From: Novosphingobium rosa NBRC 15208
Lineage (GTDB): Bacteria > Pseudomonadota > Alphaproteobacteria > Sphingomonadales > Sphingomonadaceae
Reading direction: 5' to 3'
NCBI RefSeq assembly: GCF_001598555.1
Contig: NZ_BCZE01000039.1
Coordinates: forward strand, 1 to 64,000
DNA: 64,000 nt
In this document: in pieces, positions 15,494 through 25,106 of the stretch
Layout: every line of letters begins with the position of its first letter
How positions within the stretch are numbered: position 1 is the first letter of the stretch
Position numbers and translations under genes: made by a program
The notes under the pieces: generated by a model
The model's database searches: none
Told to the model about the DNA's origin: nothing
What the model saw: the letters and a program-made list of their open reading frames with translations, nothing else

Positions 15494-16902
15494 AGACTTC
15501 GATGAAGGCCCTGTTGATGGCCGCAGGCATGAGCGCGGTGCTGGTTGGCGCCGCGGCAGACGCGCAGCAGATTGCTCCGGCCTCGATCCTGCCGCCGCCG
15601 CAGATCCAGCAGAAGCCCGCCGATACGGGCGGCCTGACCGGTTCGGTGTCCGACGATTCGGCCTGGGTCGATCTGGGCATCGACATTCCCAGCTTCGCCA
15701 CCCCCGCCGATGTGCCCACGCAGGCCAGCGCGGGCGGCACCGCTGCCCTGGGTCGCGCCATTGCGGACGTGATCACGGCGGATCTCAAGAACAATGGCCT
15801 GTTCAAGCCCATCGGCCCGGCCAAGCTGCCGGCCATCGGCATGGGCGATGTGACCCAGCCCGACTTCCCCGGCTGGAGTTCGCGTGGGGCCGAAATGCTG
15901 GTGCATGGCAGTGTGCGCGCGGGGAGCGACGGCTCGCTGATGGTCTCCTGCTACCTCTATGATGTGCGGCTGCAGCAGCAGCTGACCAAGGCGGCCTGGA
16001 CCTTCACGGCGGGCGACTGGCGCCGCGCGGCGCACAAATGCTCGGACGTGATCTATTCGCGCCTCTCGGGCGAGAGCCCCTTCTTCGACAGCCGCATCGC
16101 CTATATCGCCGAGACCGGCCCCAAGGACCACCGCATGAAGCGGCTGGCGATCATGGACAGCGATGGCGCCAACCACCGCTTCATCACCACGGGCCAGGCG
16201 ATGGCGCTGACGCCGCGTTTCTCGCCCGATTACAAGAAGATCCTCTACCTGTCCTATCTCAACGGACGGCCCCGCATCTACATCTATGACATCGCCTCCT
16301 CCAGCCAGCGGCTGGTGGCGGAGACCGGCAATCCCACCTTCGCTCCGCGCTGGTCGCCCGATGGCAAATGGATTCTCTATTCGATGGCGGTGGCGGGCAA
16401 CACCAACATCTATCGCATCTCGGCTTCGGGCGGCTCCAGCCAGAAGCTGACCGACACGCCCGGCATCAATGTCGGCGGCAGCTACTCGCCCGACGGCAAC
16501 CGCATCGTCTTCGAAAGCGATCGCGGCGGCAGCCAGCAGATCTATGTGATGAACGCCGATGGCAGCAACCAGCATCGCATCAGCTTCTTCGGCGGCAAGG
16601 CGGCCACTCCCGAGTGGAGCCCGCGCGGCGATCAGATCGCCTTCACCCGCATCGGCGGGGGCGGTTTCGGCATTGCGGTCACCGATCCCAACGGTTCGGG
16701 CGCGCGCACGCTGACTCACGGCTGGCAGGATGAAGCGCCCACCTGGGCGCCCAACGGCCGCATCATCCAGTTCTTCCGTTCAGAGCGCGGCGCCGCCGGG
16801 CGTTCTTCGCTGTGGCAGGTCGATCTGACCGGCAGCCATGAGCGCCGCCTGCCCACGCCCGTCGACGGGTCGGACCCCAGCTGGGGCCCCATTCGCCAGT
16901 AA
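15490..16902 (+). CDS. tolB: Tol-Pal system periplasmic protein TolB
   Basis: The 470-residue protein has a signal peptide (MKTSMKALLMAAGMSAVLVGAAADA, cleavage near 25), an N-terminal domain (about 30-190) and a six-bladed beta-propeller of repeated motifs such as FSPDYKKILYLS, WSPDGKWILYS, YSPDGNRIVFESDRGG and WSPRGDQIAFTR. TolB binds Pal and is released by energised TolA. The ATG at 15490 overlaps the tolA stop. An in-frame extension into tolA is rejected because the signal peptide begins at 15490. Confidence 0.97.
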   Translation: MKTSMKALLMAAGMSAVLVGAAADAQQIAPASILPPPQIQQKPADTGGLTGSVSDDSAWVDLGIDIPSFATPADVPTQASAGGTAALGRAIADVITADLKNNGLFKPIGPAKLPAIGMGDVTQPDFPGWSSRGAEMLVHGSVRAGSDGSLMVSCYLYDVRLQQQLTKAAWTFTAGDWRRAAHKCSDVIYSRLSGESPFFDSRIAYIAETGPKDHRMKRLAIMDSDGANHRFITTGQAMALTPRFSPDYKKILYLSYLNGRPRIYIYDIASSSQRLVAETGNPTFAPRWSPDGKWILYSMAVAGNTNIYRISASGGSSQKLTDTPGINVGGSYSPDGNRIVFESDRGGSQQIYVMNADGSNQHRISFFGGKAATPEWSPRGDQIAFTRIGGGGFGIAVTDPNGSGARTLTHGWQDEAPTWAPNGRIIQFFRSERGAAGRSSLWQVDLTGSHERRLPTPVDGSDPSWGPIRQ

Positions 16903-16963
16903 GTTTCCCCCAACTTCCCGGGAAGGAATCGGCCTTCCCGTCTTCCAAGCAGAGGAGTCTCAT

Positions 16964-17503
16964 ATGTTCTCCAAGCTCCCTACCGCTGCCAAGGGAATGG
17001 TCCCCGGCGCGATGGTCTTGACCCTGGGTCTGGCGCTGGCCGCCTGCGGCCACAAGCCGCCCAAGACCCTGCCGCCCGAGCCGGCCCCCGCCGTCTCGCA
17101 GGCCACGCCGCCCCCGCCCACCAACCAGGGCCCCGTCCCCGGCAGCGCGGCTGACTTCGTGGCGCAGATGATGGGCAAGGACACCATCCACTTCGCGCTC
17201 GACAAGTACAGCGTCGATCCCGGCGAGACGCCCGCCCTGCAGGCTCAGGCCCAGTGGCTGATGCGCTATCCGTCGAAGAAGGCCACCATCGAGGGCCACT
17301 GCGACGAGCGCGGCACCCGCGAATACAACCTCGCCCTGGGCGAGCGCCGCGCCACCGCCGCGAAGAACTACCTCGTCTCGCTGGGCGTCGATGCCTCGCG
17401 CCTGACGACGATCTCCTACGGCAAGGAACGCCCGATCGACACCGCGTCGACCGAGGAAGCCTATGCCCGCAACCGCCGCGCGGTGACTGTCGCTATCGAC
17501 TGA
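16964..17503 (+). CDS. pal: Peptidoglycan-associated lipoprotein Pal
   Basis: The 179-residue protein has a lipoprotein signal peptide ending in the lipobox LALAACG, with the lipidated Cys at about residue 28. A Pro-rich linker follows (about 30-60), then an OmpA-like peptidoglycan-binding domain with DTIHFALDKYSVD and EGHCDERGTREYNLALGERRATAAKNYL. Pal tethers the outer membrane to peptidoglycan and is the outer-membrane end of the Tol system. The ATG at 16964 follows GAGGAG and begins the signal peptide, so the longer ORF overlapping tolB is rejected. A terminator follows at 17529. Confidence 0.96.
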   Translation: MFSKLPTAAKGMVPGAMVLTLGLALAACGHKPPKTLPPEPAPAVSQATPPPPTNQGPVPGSAADFVAQMMGKDTIHFALDKYSVDPGETPALQAQAQWLMRYPSKKATIEGHCDERGTREYNLALGERRATAAKNYLVSLGVDASRLTTISYGKERPIDTASTEEAYARNRRAVTVAID

Positions 17504-17528
17504 TCCCGCCGCTCTGGTTGGAAGAACA

Positions 17529-17560
17529 CCCCGCTGGCCGGTTGGCTGGCGGGGTTTTCT
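17529..17560 (+). terminator. Intrinsic terminator of the tol-pal operon
   Basis: CCCCGC (17529-17534) pairs with GCGGGG (17549-17554) around a partly paired TGGCC/GGCTG core. The stem is followed by TTTTCTTTT. It begins 25 bp after the pal stop and upstream of repeat copy 7. This transcript therefore ends at its own terminator, which lies before the palindromic repeat. Confidence 0.8.
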
Positions 17561-17583
17561 TTTGGGTTTCGGGAAGGGGAAAA

Positions 17584-17770
17584 GCGAGGGCCATCGCCCT
17601 CGCGCTCCCTTTAATGTCCGCCTTGCGCCAGGGGTTCGGCCTTGCGTCCGGTTTGCCGCGCCGCAGGCAAGGATCAAAGCCTGCGGCGCGGCGATGCTGG
17701 CGCAAGGCTTCAGACATCGCTGTCCTCTCGCCGGGAGACGTAAAGGGAGCGCGAGGGCGATGGCCCTCGC
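17584..17770. repeat. Palindromic intergenic repeat, copy 7 (type 2 to type 1)
   Basis: The copy lies between pal and the J-domain gene. Outer hairpins are at 17584-17603 (loop CATC) and 17751-17770 (loop GATG). The centre has a compact hairpin, GCCGCGCCGCAGGC pairing with GCCTGCGGCGCGGC across a 10-base loop. This 14-bp stem is the cleanest example of the central hairpin. Confidence 0.9.
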
Positions 17771-17856
17771 ATCTTTCTATCCTTCTGCCTTGCCCCTTAA
17801 CCTTCTTCCACCCGAATCCTTGCGCCCAACCCCGAATCCCCCCACAATGGCAGACT

Positions 17857-18399
17857 ATGAACCGCGCACGTCGATCAAATGACTGGGGCTTTCCGCGCTG
17901 GCGGGGCTATGAGGCTGGGCGCGAGGCGGCGCAGATCCGCCTGTGCGACCGTGCGGGCTGCACAGAGCCCGGCAATTGCCCGGCCCCCAAGTCGCCCAAC
18001 AATCCGGACCGCTGGTATTTCTGCCAGCAGCATGCTGCCGAGTACAATTCGGGCTGGGACTATTTCGCCGGTCTGGACGCCGAAGAGGCCGCCAGCCGCG
18101 AGCATGCCGAGCAGCAGACTCACAGCGGCTATCGTGAGAGCGCCTATTACGGCTGGGCCGGATCGGGCGATGGTACGCGCAGCCGCGATGAGCTGAAGGC
18201 GCTGGAGGTGCTGGGGCTGGACCCTGACGCCGATTTCGAGGCGGTGCGCAAGGCGTGGCGGACCAAGGCCAAGGCCGTGCATCCCGATGTGCGCCCCAAC
18301 GATGCCGAGGCGGCCAAGGCCTTCATGGGCCTTCAGGCGGCCTATGAGGTGCTGCGCGTCGCTGAGGAGCAGCGCAGCTGGAAGGGCGCCGGGGTGTGA
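17857..18399 (+). CDS. J-domain protein with N-terminal Cys cluster
   Basis: The 180-residue protein has a C-terminal J domain (about 118-170, ALEVLGLDPDADFEAVRKAWR) with the HPD tripeptide in KAVHPDVRPND. Its N-terminal region has a Cys pattern (CDRAGCTEPGNC followed by WYFCQQHAAEYN) that may bind metal. J proteins stimulate DnaK ATPase. This lacks the Gly/Phe and Zn domains of DnaJ itself, so it is a specialised co-chaperone. The start is the ATG at 17857. The longer ORF beginning at 17254 crosses pal and a repeat. The next small gene overlaps its stop. Confidence 0.88.
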   Translation: MNRARRSNDWGFPRWRGYEAGREAAQIRLCDRAGCTEPGNCPAPKSPNNPDRWYFCQQHAAEYNSGWDYFAGLDAEEAASREHAEQQTHSGYRESAYYGWAGSGDGTRSRDELKALEVLGLDPDADFEAVRKAWRTKAKAVHPDVRPNDAEAAKAFMGLQAAYEVLRVAEEQRSWKGAGV

Positions 18400-18551
18400 G
18401 GCGCTCCATCGCCATCCATGCGATGGCGATGGCTTTGGTGGTTGCGCCGGTTGCGCATGCCGATAGCGAAGCGTCGGCGTCGCCCGAAGAAACCTTCGTT
18501 TATGAAAATGAGGCGCTGGGGCTGGGCGATCTGCTTCAGCCCAGGGGATAG
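18396..18551 (+). CDS. Small secreted acidic peptide (51 residues), GTG start overlapping the J-domain gene
   Basis: A GTG at 18396 overlaps the J-domain stop (GTGA) and opens a 51-codon frame ending at TAG 18549-18551. The translation begins MRRSIAIHAMAMALVVAPVAHA, a good signal peptide with cleavage after AHA (residue 22). It leaves an acidic 29-residue mature peptide ending LGLGDLLQPRG. The overlap suggests translational coupling. I recognise no family. The convergent terminator for infC begins about 35 bp after its stop. The signal peptide is the main support for coding, as length alone is weak evidence. Confidence 0.55.
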   Translation: MRRSIAIHAMAMALVVAPVAHADSEASASPEETFVYENEALGLGDLLQPRG

Positions 18552-18584
18552 GGCGTGGCAGCAACGCAGCCTGCCCGATGCCAA

Positions 18585-18619
18585 CAAAAAGGCGCCGCAT
18601 CCCTACGGGGAGCGGCGCC
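18585..18619 (-). terminator. Intrinsic terminator of infC
   Basis: On the minus strand GGCGCCGCT pairs with GCGGCGCC (18591-18598 with 18612-18619) around a short loop, followed by TTTTTGTTG. It lies 76 bp past the infC stop and could also stop convergent transcription from the J-domain gene. Confidence 0.8.
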
Positions 18620-18694
18620 TCTTCGTAGACTTGAACCGTCTGCCGGATTGGCCGGAGACGGCCGCAGGCGGAACGAGGTTCCTGTCTTATACGC

Positions 18695-19237
18695 TTATTT
18701 CGGCGAAACCACCATCAGCATCTGGCGGCCTTCCATGCGCGGATAGGCCTCCACCTTGGCGATCTCGGCGATGTCTTCCTGCACGCGGCGCAGCAGGTTC
18801 ATGCCCAGCTGCTGGTGCGAAAGCTCACGACCGCGGAAACGCAGCGTCACCTTGACCTTGTCGCCTTCCTCGATGAAGCGATGCATCGCCTTCATCTTGG
18901 TTTCGTAGTCATGGTCATCGATGTTGGGACGCATCTTGATCTCTTTGATCTCCTGCGTCTTTTGCGTCTTGCGGGCGAGATTCGCCTTCTTCTGCGCCTC
19001 GTAGCGGAACTTGCCGACATCAAGGAACTTGCAGACCGGCGGATCGGCGTTGGGCGACACTTCGACCAGGTCGAGCCCGACCTCGAAGGCCTGCGCAATC
19101 GCGTCGCGGGTGTTCAGCACGCCAAGGTTTTCACCTTCGCCGTCGATCACGCGCACCTTGGGCGACTGGATAAATTCGTTAAAGCGTGGCCCGCTTTTAA
19201 CGGGGGGCGCCATACTGCGCCGGGGTGGGGGAGCTAT
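18695..19237 (-). CDS. infC: Translation initiation factor IF-3, probable ATA start
   Basis: IF-3 has an N-terminal domain (about 20-80, [29 protein letters not shown]), a Lys-rich linker and a C-terminal domain with [39 protein letters not shown]. It binds the 30S subunit and proofreads start codon and initiator tRNA. The best-placed Shine-Dalgarno (AGGAG) lies 8 bases before an in-frame ATA at 19237, giving an N-terminus [21 protein letters not shown]. The first in-frame ATG, at 19213, lies 32 bases after the AGGAG and has no comparable site. Rare start codons in infC are known and give IF-3 autoregulation. Confidence 0.93.
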   Translation of the reverse strand: MAPPPRRSMAPPVKSGPRFNEFIQSPKVRVIDGEGENLGVLNTRDAIAQAFEVGLDLVEVSPNADPPVCKFLDVGKFRYEAQKKANLARKTQKTQEIKEIKMRPNIDDHDYETKMKAMHRFIEEGDKVKVTLRFRGRELSHQQLGMNLLRRVQEDIAEIAKVEAYPRMEGRQMLMVVSPK

Positions 19238-19430
19238 AGTCTTCTCTCCTGTGGTAGCCGATACAAGAACGGGCGACACCAGAGCGCACCCCCGTCCGGG
19301 CCGAACACAAAGTGTCGAAGCCGTATCGGGAGTGCGCTCTGGTGCCGCGCGAACCTGCATGCTCTTTAAAGCGATTCCTGCAGGCGGCAAAGCGATATTT
19401 TCCGCTTATCGGCCCTGAAAATCGGGTTTT
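19238..19430 (-). promoter_or_regulatory. Structured infC leader with a 13-bp stem
   Basis: The 193 bp between pdeM and infC contain a perfect 13-bp inverted repeat, CACCAGAGCGCAC at 19277-19289 and GTGCGCTCTGGTG at 19332-19344. It encloses a smaller ACAC/GTGT hairpin at about 19304-19314. It lies upstream of the infC ribosome-binding site, where a leader RNA structure could regulate infC. Whether this is an attenuator, an RNA-binding-protein site or only a terminator relic cannot be told from sequence. There is no good U-tract after the stem. Confidence 0.5.
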
Positions 19431-20150
19431 TCAGGGCAGGGGAAAGCGCAACACCTTGCCGCTGGCCGTCACCAGCGCTTCCAGCTTGCGTTCGGGCGCC
19501 AGAGCCTCGCGGATCGGCGGGGCAGCGGCGTCCAAACCGCCGGTCAGCGTGCCATGGGCGGGCAGGATCATGCGGTTGCCTGCAACCACGGCGCAGGGGC
19601 GGGAGATCATCCGCCCCTGCAGCCGTAAACGCAGCTTCGGATGAAAATGGCCTGAGAGTTCAGGGCCTTGCGTGCCGGGCTGGGCGATATGGCGCAGGGC
19701 GATGCCGCGCACGGTCAGCTCTTCGGCCACGGTGCCGGGCAGGGGACTGTCCGCCAGTCCCTCATCGTGATTGCCGGTGATCCACAGGATCTCGGCCTGG
19801 CGCGCCAAAGCCGCCAGCAGATCCGCCGCCCCCGATTCGAGCCGCACCGGCCCCTGCGAGTCGTGGAAGCTGTCGCCCAGCGCATAGATCCGCCGCGCGC
19901 CGGTTGCGGCCTGCGCGGCGCTCAGGCGCTCCAGCGTTTCGCGGCTGTCGTAAGGGGGCAGGAACTGGCCATGCTGGGCATACCAGCTGGCCTTTTCCAG
20001 ATGGAGGTCCGCCACCACCAGCGCCTGCTCCTGCGCCCACCACAGCGCGCGGCAGGGCGACAGCCGCCACTCGCTCCCGGCAAAGGCGAAAGGCGCGCCG
20101 AAGTCGCTCGCATCGCAGGCAGCATCGGAGGGAACAGAAGGGGAAAGCAT
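19431..20150 (-). CDS. pdeM: Ligase-associated DNA damage response endonuclease PdeM
   Basis: The 239-residue calcineurin-like metallophosphoesterase has the metal motifs VVADLHLEKASW (D-x-H), GDSFHD, TGNHDEG and SGHFHPKLRLRL. The PdeM subfamily is often encoded with an ATP-dependent DNA ligase, an exonuclease and an Lhr-type helicase in a DNA repair set. Those partners are not in this window, so the gene is isolated here. It is divergent from hemF with 79 bp between the starts. The infC leader follows its stop directly. Confidence 0.88.
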   Translation of the reverse strand: MLSPSVPSDAACDASDFGAPFAFAGSEWRLSPCRALWWAQEQALVVADLHLEKASWYAQHGQFLPPYDSRETLERLSAAQAATGARRIYALGDSFHDSQGPVRLESGAADLLAALARQAEILWITGNHDEGLADSPLPGTVAEELTVRGIALRHIAQPGTQGPELSGHFHPKLRLRLQGRMISRPCAVVAGNRMILPAHGTLTGGLDAAAPPIREALAPERKLEALVTASGKVLRFPLP

Positions 20151-20229
20151 GGCTCACCCTTGCCGCGCGGCGCGGGGGATGGCAAGCGACTGTCGCCGAG
20201 TTGAAACACGATGCCCATGGGATAGAACG

Positions 20230-21093
20230 ATGACCGACTGGACCGCCCACACGCAACAGGCCCGCGCCTGGTTTGAAAGCCTGCGCGACGCGATCTGCGG
20301 CGCCTTCGAGGCGATCGAGCACGAGGCCGGATCGGACGCCTCTTTCGAGTACACCCCATGGCAACGCGCCGCTCACCACGATGAAGATGGCGACACCGGC
20401 GGCGGCGTGCGCGGCCTGATGAAGGGCAAAATCTTCGAGAAAGTGGGGGTGAACGTCTCCACCGTCCACGGCACCTTCTCGCCCAACTTTGCCTCCAGCA
20501 TCAATGGCGCCAGTGTCGATCAGCCCGGCTTCACCGCCACCGGCATCAGCCTTGTCGCCCATATGGCCAACCCGCATGTGCCCGCCGTTCATATGAACAC
20601 GCGCTTCCTCACCACCACCAAGGCATGGTTCGGCGGCGGCGCGGATCTTAACCCCCCCATCCCCTATGAGGACGACACGCAAGCCTTCCACGAGGCCTTC
20701 AAATCCGCTTGCGATGCCCATGAACCTGGTGACTACGACCGCTTCAAGGCCTGGGCCGACGACTATTTCTACATCCCCCATCGCGGCGTGCATCGCGGCG
20801 TGGGCGGGATTTTCTACGATCACCTCGATTGCGCCGATCAGGTGGCATGGGACGCCAACTTCGCCTTCACCAAGGCCGTGGGGGAGACCTTCCTTGATAT
20901 TTTCCCGCAGATCGTGCGGCGGCGCATGGCGGCAGCCTACACGCCCGCCGAGAAACAGACTCAGCTGGAATGGCGCGGTCGCTATGCGGAGTTCAATCTA
21001 GTTTACGACCGGGGCACGACCTTCGGCCTGAAAACCGGCGGGAATGTCGAGGCGATCCTGATGAGCCTGCCGCCTGAAGCCGCCTGGAGCTGA
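20230..21093 (+). CDS. hemF: Oxygen-dependent coproporphyrinogen III oxidase
   Basis: The 287-residue HemF has hallmark segments GVNVSTVHGTFSP, FFGGGADLNP-type (WFGGGADLNPPIPYEDD), YFYIPHRGVHRGVGGIFYD and EFNLVYDRGTTFGLKTGGNVEAILMSLPP. It decarboxylates coproporphyrinogen III to protoporphyrinogen IX using O2, indicating aerobic haem synthesis. The ATG at 20230 (MTDWTAHTQQ) is family-like. The longer frame to 20149 overlaps pdeM. Repeat copy 8 begins 18 bp after its stop. Confidence 0.97.
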   Translation: MTDWTAHTQQARAWFESLRDAICGAFEAIEHEAGSDASFEYTPWQRAAHHDEDGDTGGGVRGLMKGKIFEKVGVNVSTVHGTFSPNFASSINGASVDQPGFTATGISLVAHMANPHVPAVHMNTRFLTTTKAWFGGGADLNPPIPYEDDTQAFHEAFKSACDAHEPGDYDRFKAWADDYFYIPHRGVHRGVGGIFYDHLDCADQVAWDANFAFTKAVGETFLDIFPQIVRRRMAAAYTPAEKQTQLEWRGRYAEFNLVYDRGTTFGLKTGGNVEAILMSLPPEAAWS

Positions 21094-21111
21094 AGAAGGT
21101 AAAGAGGACAT

Positions 21112-21353
21112 GCGAGGGTCATAACCCTCGCGCCCCCTTTACTGTCTGCCTCAGCGCCTCGGGTTCGGCCTTGCGCCCGGTTTGCCGCGCCGCAGGCAGG
21201 GATAACAAGCCTGCGGCGCGGCAAGGTGGCGCAGGTGGAGAGGCGGGGCGCTACAATTCGGCGCCACGCCCCATCGTCGGGAGACGGCATGGGAGCGCGA
21301 GGGAGCGTTTTTGTTGGTCGCATGTCTCAAGAGACATGCTCCGGGCCCCTCGC
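21112..21353. repeat. Palindromic intergenic repeat, copy 8 (type 2 to type 1) with nested hairpin insert
   Basis: This full-length copy lies between hemF and guaB. The left hairpin is GCGAGGG-TCATAA-CCCTCGC. In the right (type-1) hairpin the loop is expanded by about 40 bp containing GCATGTCT/AGACATGC with loop CAAG at 21320-21339. It is closely similar to the insert in copy 2 but has one base pair swapped (C-G to G-C). The central hairpin CGCGCCGCAGGC / GCCTGCGGCGCG is intact. Confidence 0.9.
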
Positions 21354-21366
21354 ATTTCCTCTTTAA

Positions 21367-22974
<1,608 letters not shown>

Positions 22975-22994
22975 GAAGGTTTGAAGGGGTAGGT

Positions 22995-23201
22995 GCGAGG
23001 GGATTATCCCCTCGCGCTCCCATTATTTGTCTGCGTCGCGCATCGGGTTCGGCCTTGCTGAAGGTCGCGGCGCCGCAGGCAGGAATCTATAGGCTGCGGC
23101 GCGGTAAGGTGGCGCAGGTGGAGAGGCGGGGCGCTGCGTTGCGGAGCCACTGCCGTTTCGCCGGAAGACGTTCCGGGTGCGCGAGGGTGTAACACCCTCG
23201 C
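22995..23201. repeat. Palindromic intergenic repeat, copy 9 (type 2 to type 1)
   Basis: The copy lies between guaB and the rsmB-like gene. The left hairpin is GCGAGGGG-ATTAT-CCCCTCGC and the right is GCGAGGGTG-TAA-CACCCTCGC, followed by ATTTTCTTTTTCTCC. The central hairpin is GGCGCCGCAGGC with TAGGCTGCGGCGC, showing one mismatch. The type-1 core GCCGGAAGACGTT is intact. Confidence 0.9.
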
Positions 23202-23237
23202 ATTTTCTTTTTCTCCTTATCTGGTAACATCTTCAAC

Positions 23238-24416
23238 ATGACCCCTGCTGCCCGCGTCCAAGCCGCCATTGAGATTCTCGACGCGGTGATTGCCGCGGCG
23301 AAGGCGGGTGGCGCTCCGGCGGACAGGGTGTTCAGCGAGTGGTTTCGCACCCGCCGCTTTGCCGGATCGAAGGACCGGCGCGCGGTGCGGGATCTGGTCT
23401 ACAACGCCATTCGCGCCTGCGGGCCGATCCCCGAAAGTGGGCGCGCAGCGATGTTGAAGCTGGTTCAGGCCAACGAAGCGCTGGCCAGCCTGTTCGATGG
23501 CGGGCGGCATGCGCCCGAGCCCATCGATCCGGCAGAACCTGTGGCGCAGGGCGGCGTGGCTCCGGCGTGGCTGGAGCGGGCTCTGGAAAGCAGCGGGGTT
23601 TCCGGGGAGGAGGCGCTGGCGCTGCTGGACCGGGCGCCGCTCGATGTGCGGGTCAATGCGTTGAAGGCGGAGCGCGACGGGCTGGTGCTGCCGGTGGAGG
23701 GCGAGCCTCTGCCCGCGCGCTATGGGCTGCGCTTTCCCGCCAACACGCCGGTCGAAAGCTGGGAGGCTTACGAACAGGGGCTGGTCGAGGTGCAGGATGG
23801 CGGCTCCCAGCTGACCTGCGAGGCGGTGGCGGCGCTGCCGGGCGAAACCGTGGTGGATTTGTGCGCCGGGGCGGGGGGCAAGACTCTGGCGCTGGCGGCG
23901 AGCATGGCCGGTAAAGGTCGGCTGGTGGCCTGCGATGTCGATCGCGCGCGGTTGCAGCGTCTGGCGCCGAGGGCCGAGCGCGCCGGGGCTCCGCTGATCG
24001 AGACCTTGCTGATGAACCCCAACCGTGAGGCAGAGGCGCTGGCCGATCTGGCGGGCACGGCGGATGCGGTGCTGATCGATGCGCCGTGCAGCGGCACCGG
24101 CACATGGCGGCGCAATCCCGAGGCGCGCTGGCGGCTTTCCGAAAAGGAACTGGCCCGCGTGACGGGCATTCAGAGCCGTTTGCTGGATATTGCCGCCACG
24201 CTGGTGAAGCCGGGCGGGCGGATCATTTTCGTGACCTGCTCGCTGCTGGATGCGGAAGGAGCGGATCAGGTGCAGGCTTTTCTGAAGCGCGATTCGCGCT
24301 GGCAGGCCGAAGCTTTGGATCTGGGCGCTGGCCAGCCGCACGGGGCAGGCGTCAGGATGACGCCCGCGCGCGACGGCACGGACGGATTTTTCGTCGCGCG
24401 CCTTAAACGCGTGTGA
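23238..24416 (+). CDS. RsmB-type 16S rRNA (cytosine-C5) methyltransferase
   Basis: The 392-residue NOL1/NOP2/Sun family RNA m5C methyltransferase has an N-terminal NusB-like helical domain (about 1-120) and a SAM-binding domain with VVDLCAGAGGKTLALA, ACDVDRARLQ, IDAPCSGTGTWRRNPEARW and the second catalytic Cys in FVTCSLLDAEGADQV. RsmB methylates C967 of E. coli 16S rRNA. The paired Cys residues of the RsmB mechanism are present. The TPR-protein ORF overlaps its stop, so they are probably one transcript. Confidence 0.9.
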   Translation: MTPAARVQAAIEILDAVIAAAKAGGAPADRVFSEWFRTRRFAGSKDRRAVRDLVYNAIRACGPIPESGRAAMLKLVQANEALASLFDGGRHAPEPIDPAEPVAQGGVAPAWLERALESSGVSGEEALALLDRAPLDVRVNALKAERDGLVLPVEGEPLPARYGLRFPANTPVESWEAYEQGLVEVQDGGSQLTCEAVAALPGETVVDLCAGAGGKTLALAASMAGKGRLVACDVDRARLQRLAPRAERAGAPLIETLLMNPNREAEALADLAGTADAVLIDAPCSGTGTWRRNPEARWRLSEKELARVTGIQSRLLDIAATLVKPGGRIIFVTCSLLDAEGADQVQAFLKRDSRWQAEALDLGAGQPHGAGVRMTPARDGTDGFFVARLKRV

Positions 24417-24490
24417 TAGCATCGGGTTCCATGTCGGAGACGATGTCCATACACAGGCGTGAAAGCCCCAGTACGTTCAAGGAAAAAGTC

Positions 24491-25030
24491 ATGCGTTATG
24501 CCCCGGTTGCGCTGGTCCTCTCGGCCCTTGCCGCTCTGACGGCCAGTGCAGGACAAAGCGCCACGCCCGAGGTGCTCGATCCGCGCGCCGCCGCGCTGGA
24601 GGCTCAGGGCAAGATGGCTCTGGCCGCTGGCGATCTGGACCGGGCGACCGACGGTTTCGAAGCCGCGCTGGCGATTTCGCCGGGCAGCGCGGTGCTGGTG
24701 ATGGATCTGGCCGATGTGGCGCGCCATCAGGCGATGCCGGGCAAGGCGCTGCATTATTACCGCGCGGTGCTGGCGCGCGATCCGGCCAACCTGGATGCTC
24801 TGGCCGGTGAAGGTCAGGCGCTGGCGCAGAAGGGGGCCTTCGACAAGGCCAAGCGCAATCTGGCCCGGCTTGAGGCGATCTGCGGCGATGGCTGCCCGCC
24901 CGCGCGCAATCTGGCCTCTGCGCTGACGGCGGCGCAGGCTTCGCAGGCTCAGGCGCAGGTCACGCCGGCTGTGGCCCATGTGGTCAGCGCCGATCCGGCG
25001 GCTGGCGCGGCGAGTGTCGTGAAGAACTGA
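24491..25030 (+). CDS. Periplasmic TPR-repeat protein
   Basis: From the ATG at 24491 (after AAGGAA) the 179-residue protein has a signal peptide (MRYAPVALVLSALAALTASAG). Tetratricopeptide motifs follow at about 33-130 (AALEAQGKMALAAGDLDRATDGFEAALAISPGSAVL and the next two units), then a Cys pair in EAICGDGCPPARNL and an Ala/Gln-rich tail. It is probably a periplasmic scaffold of unknown partner. Upstream in-frame codons (GTG 24413, ATG 24431) would put 20 or more non-signal residues ahead of the signal peptide, so they are rejected. Confidence 0.75.
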   Translation: MRYAPVALVLSALAALTASAGQSATPEVLDPRAAALEAQGKMALAAGDLDRATDGFEAALAISPGSAVLVMDLADVARHQAMPGKALHYYRAVLARDPANLDALAGEGQALAQKGAFDKAKRNLARLEAICGDGCPPARNLASALTAAQASQAQAQVTPAVAHVVSADPAAGAASVVKN

Positions 25031-25052
25031 TCGGGCCTGCACAGAAAACACA

Positions 25053-25090
25053 AAAAAGCCGGGGCAGCCATCAGGCGCCCCGGCTTTTTT
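25053..25090. terminator. Bidirectional intrinsic terminator
   Basis: GCCGGGGC pairs with GCCCCGGC around AGCCATCAGGC. AAAAAA lies on the left and TTTTTT on the right, so each strand reads a GC-rich stem followed by six T. It serves the TPR gene (plus) and rppH (minus), which converge here. Confidence 0.92.
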
Positions 25091-25106
25091 CATACATCCG
25101 GCGCGA

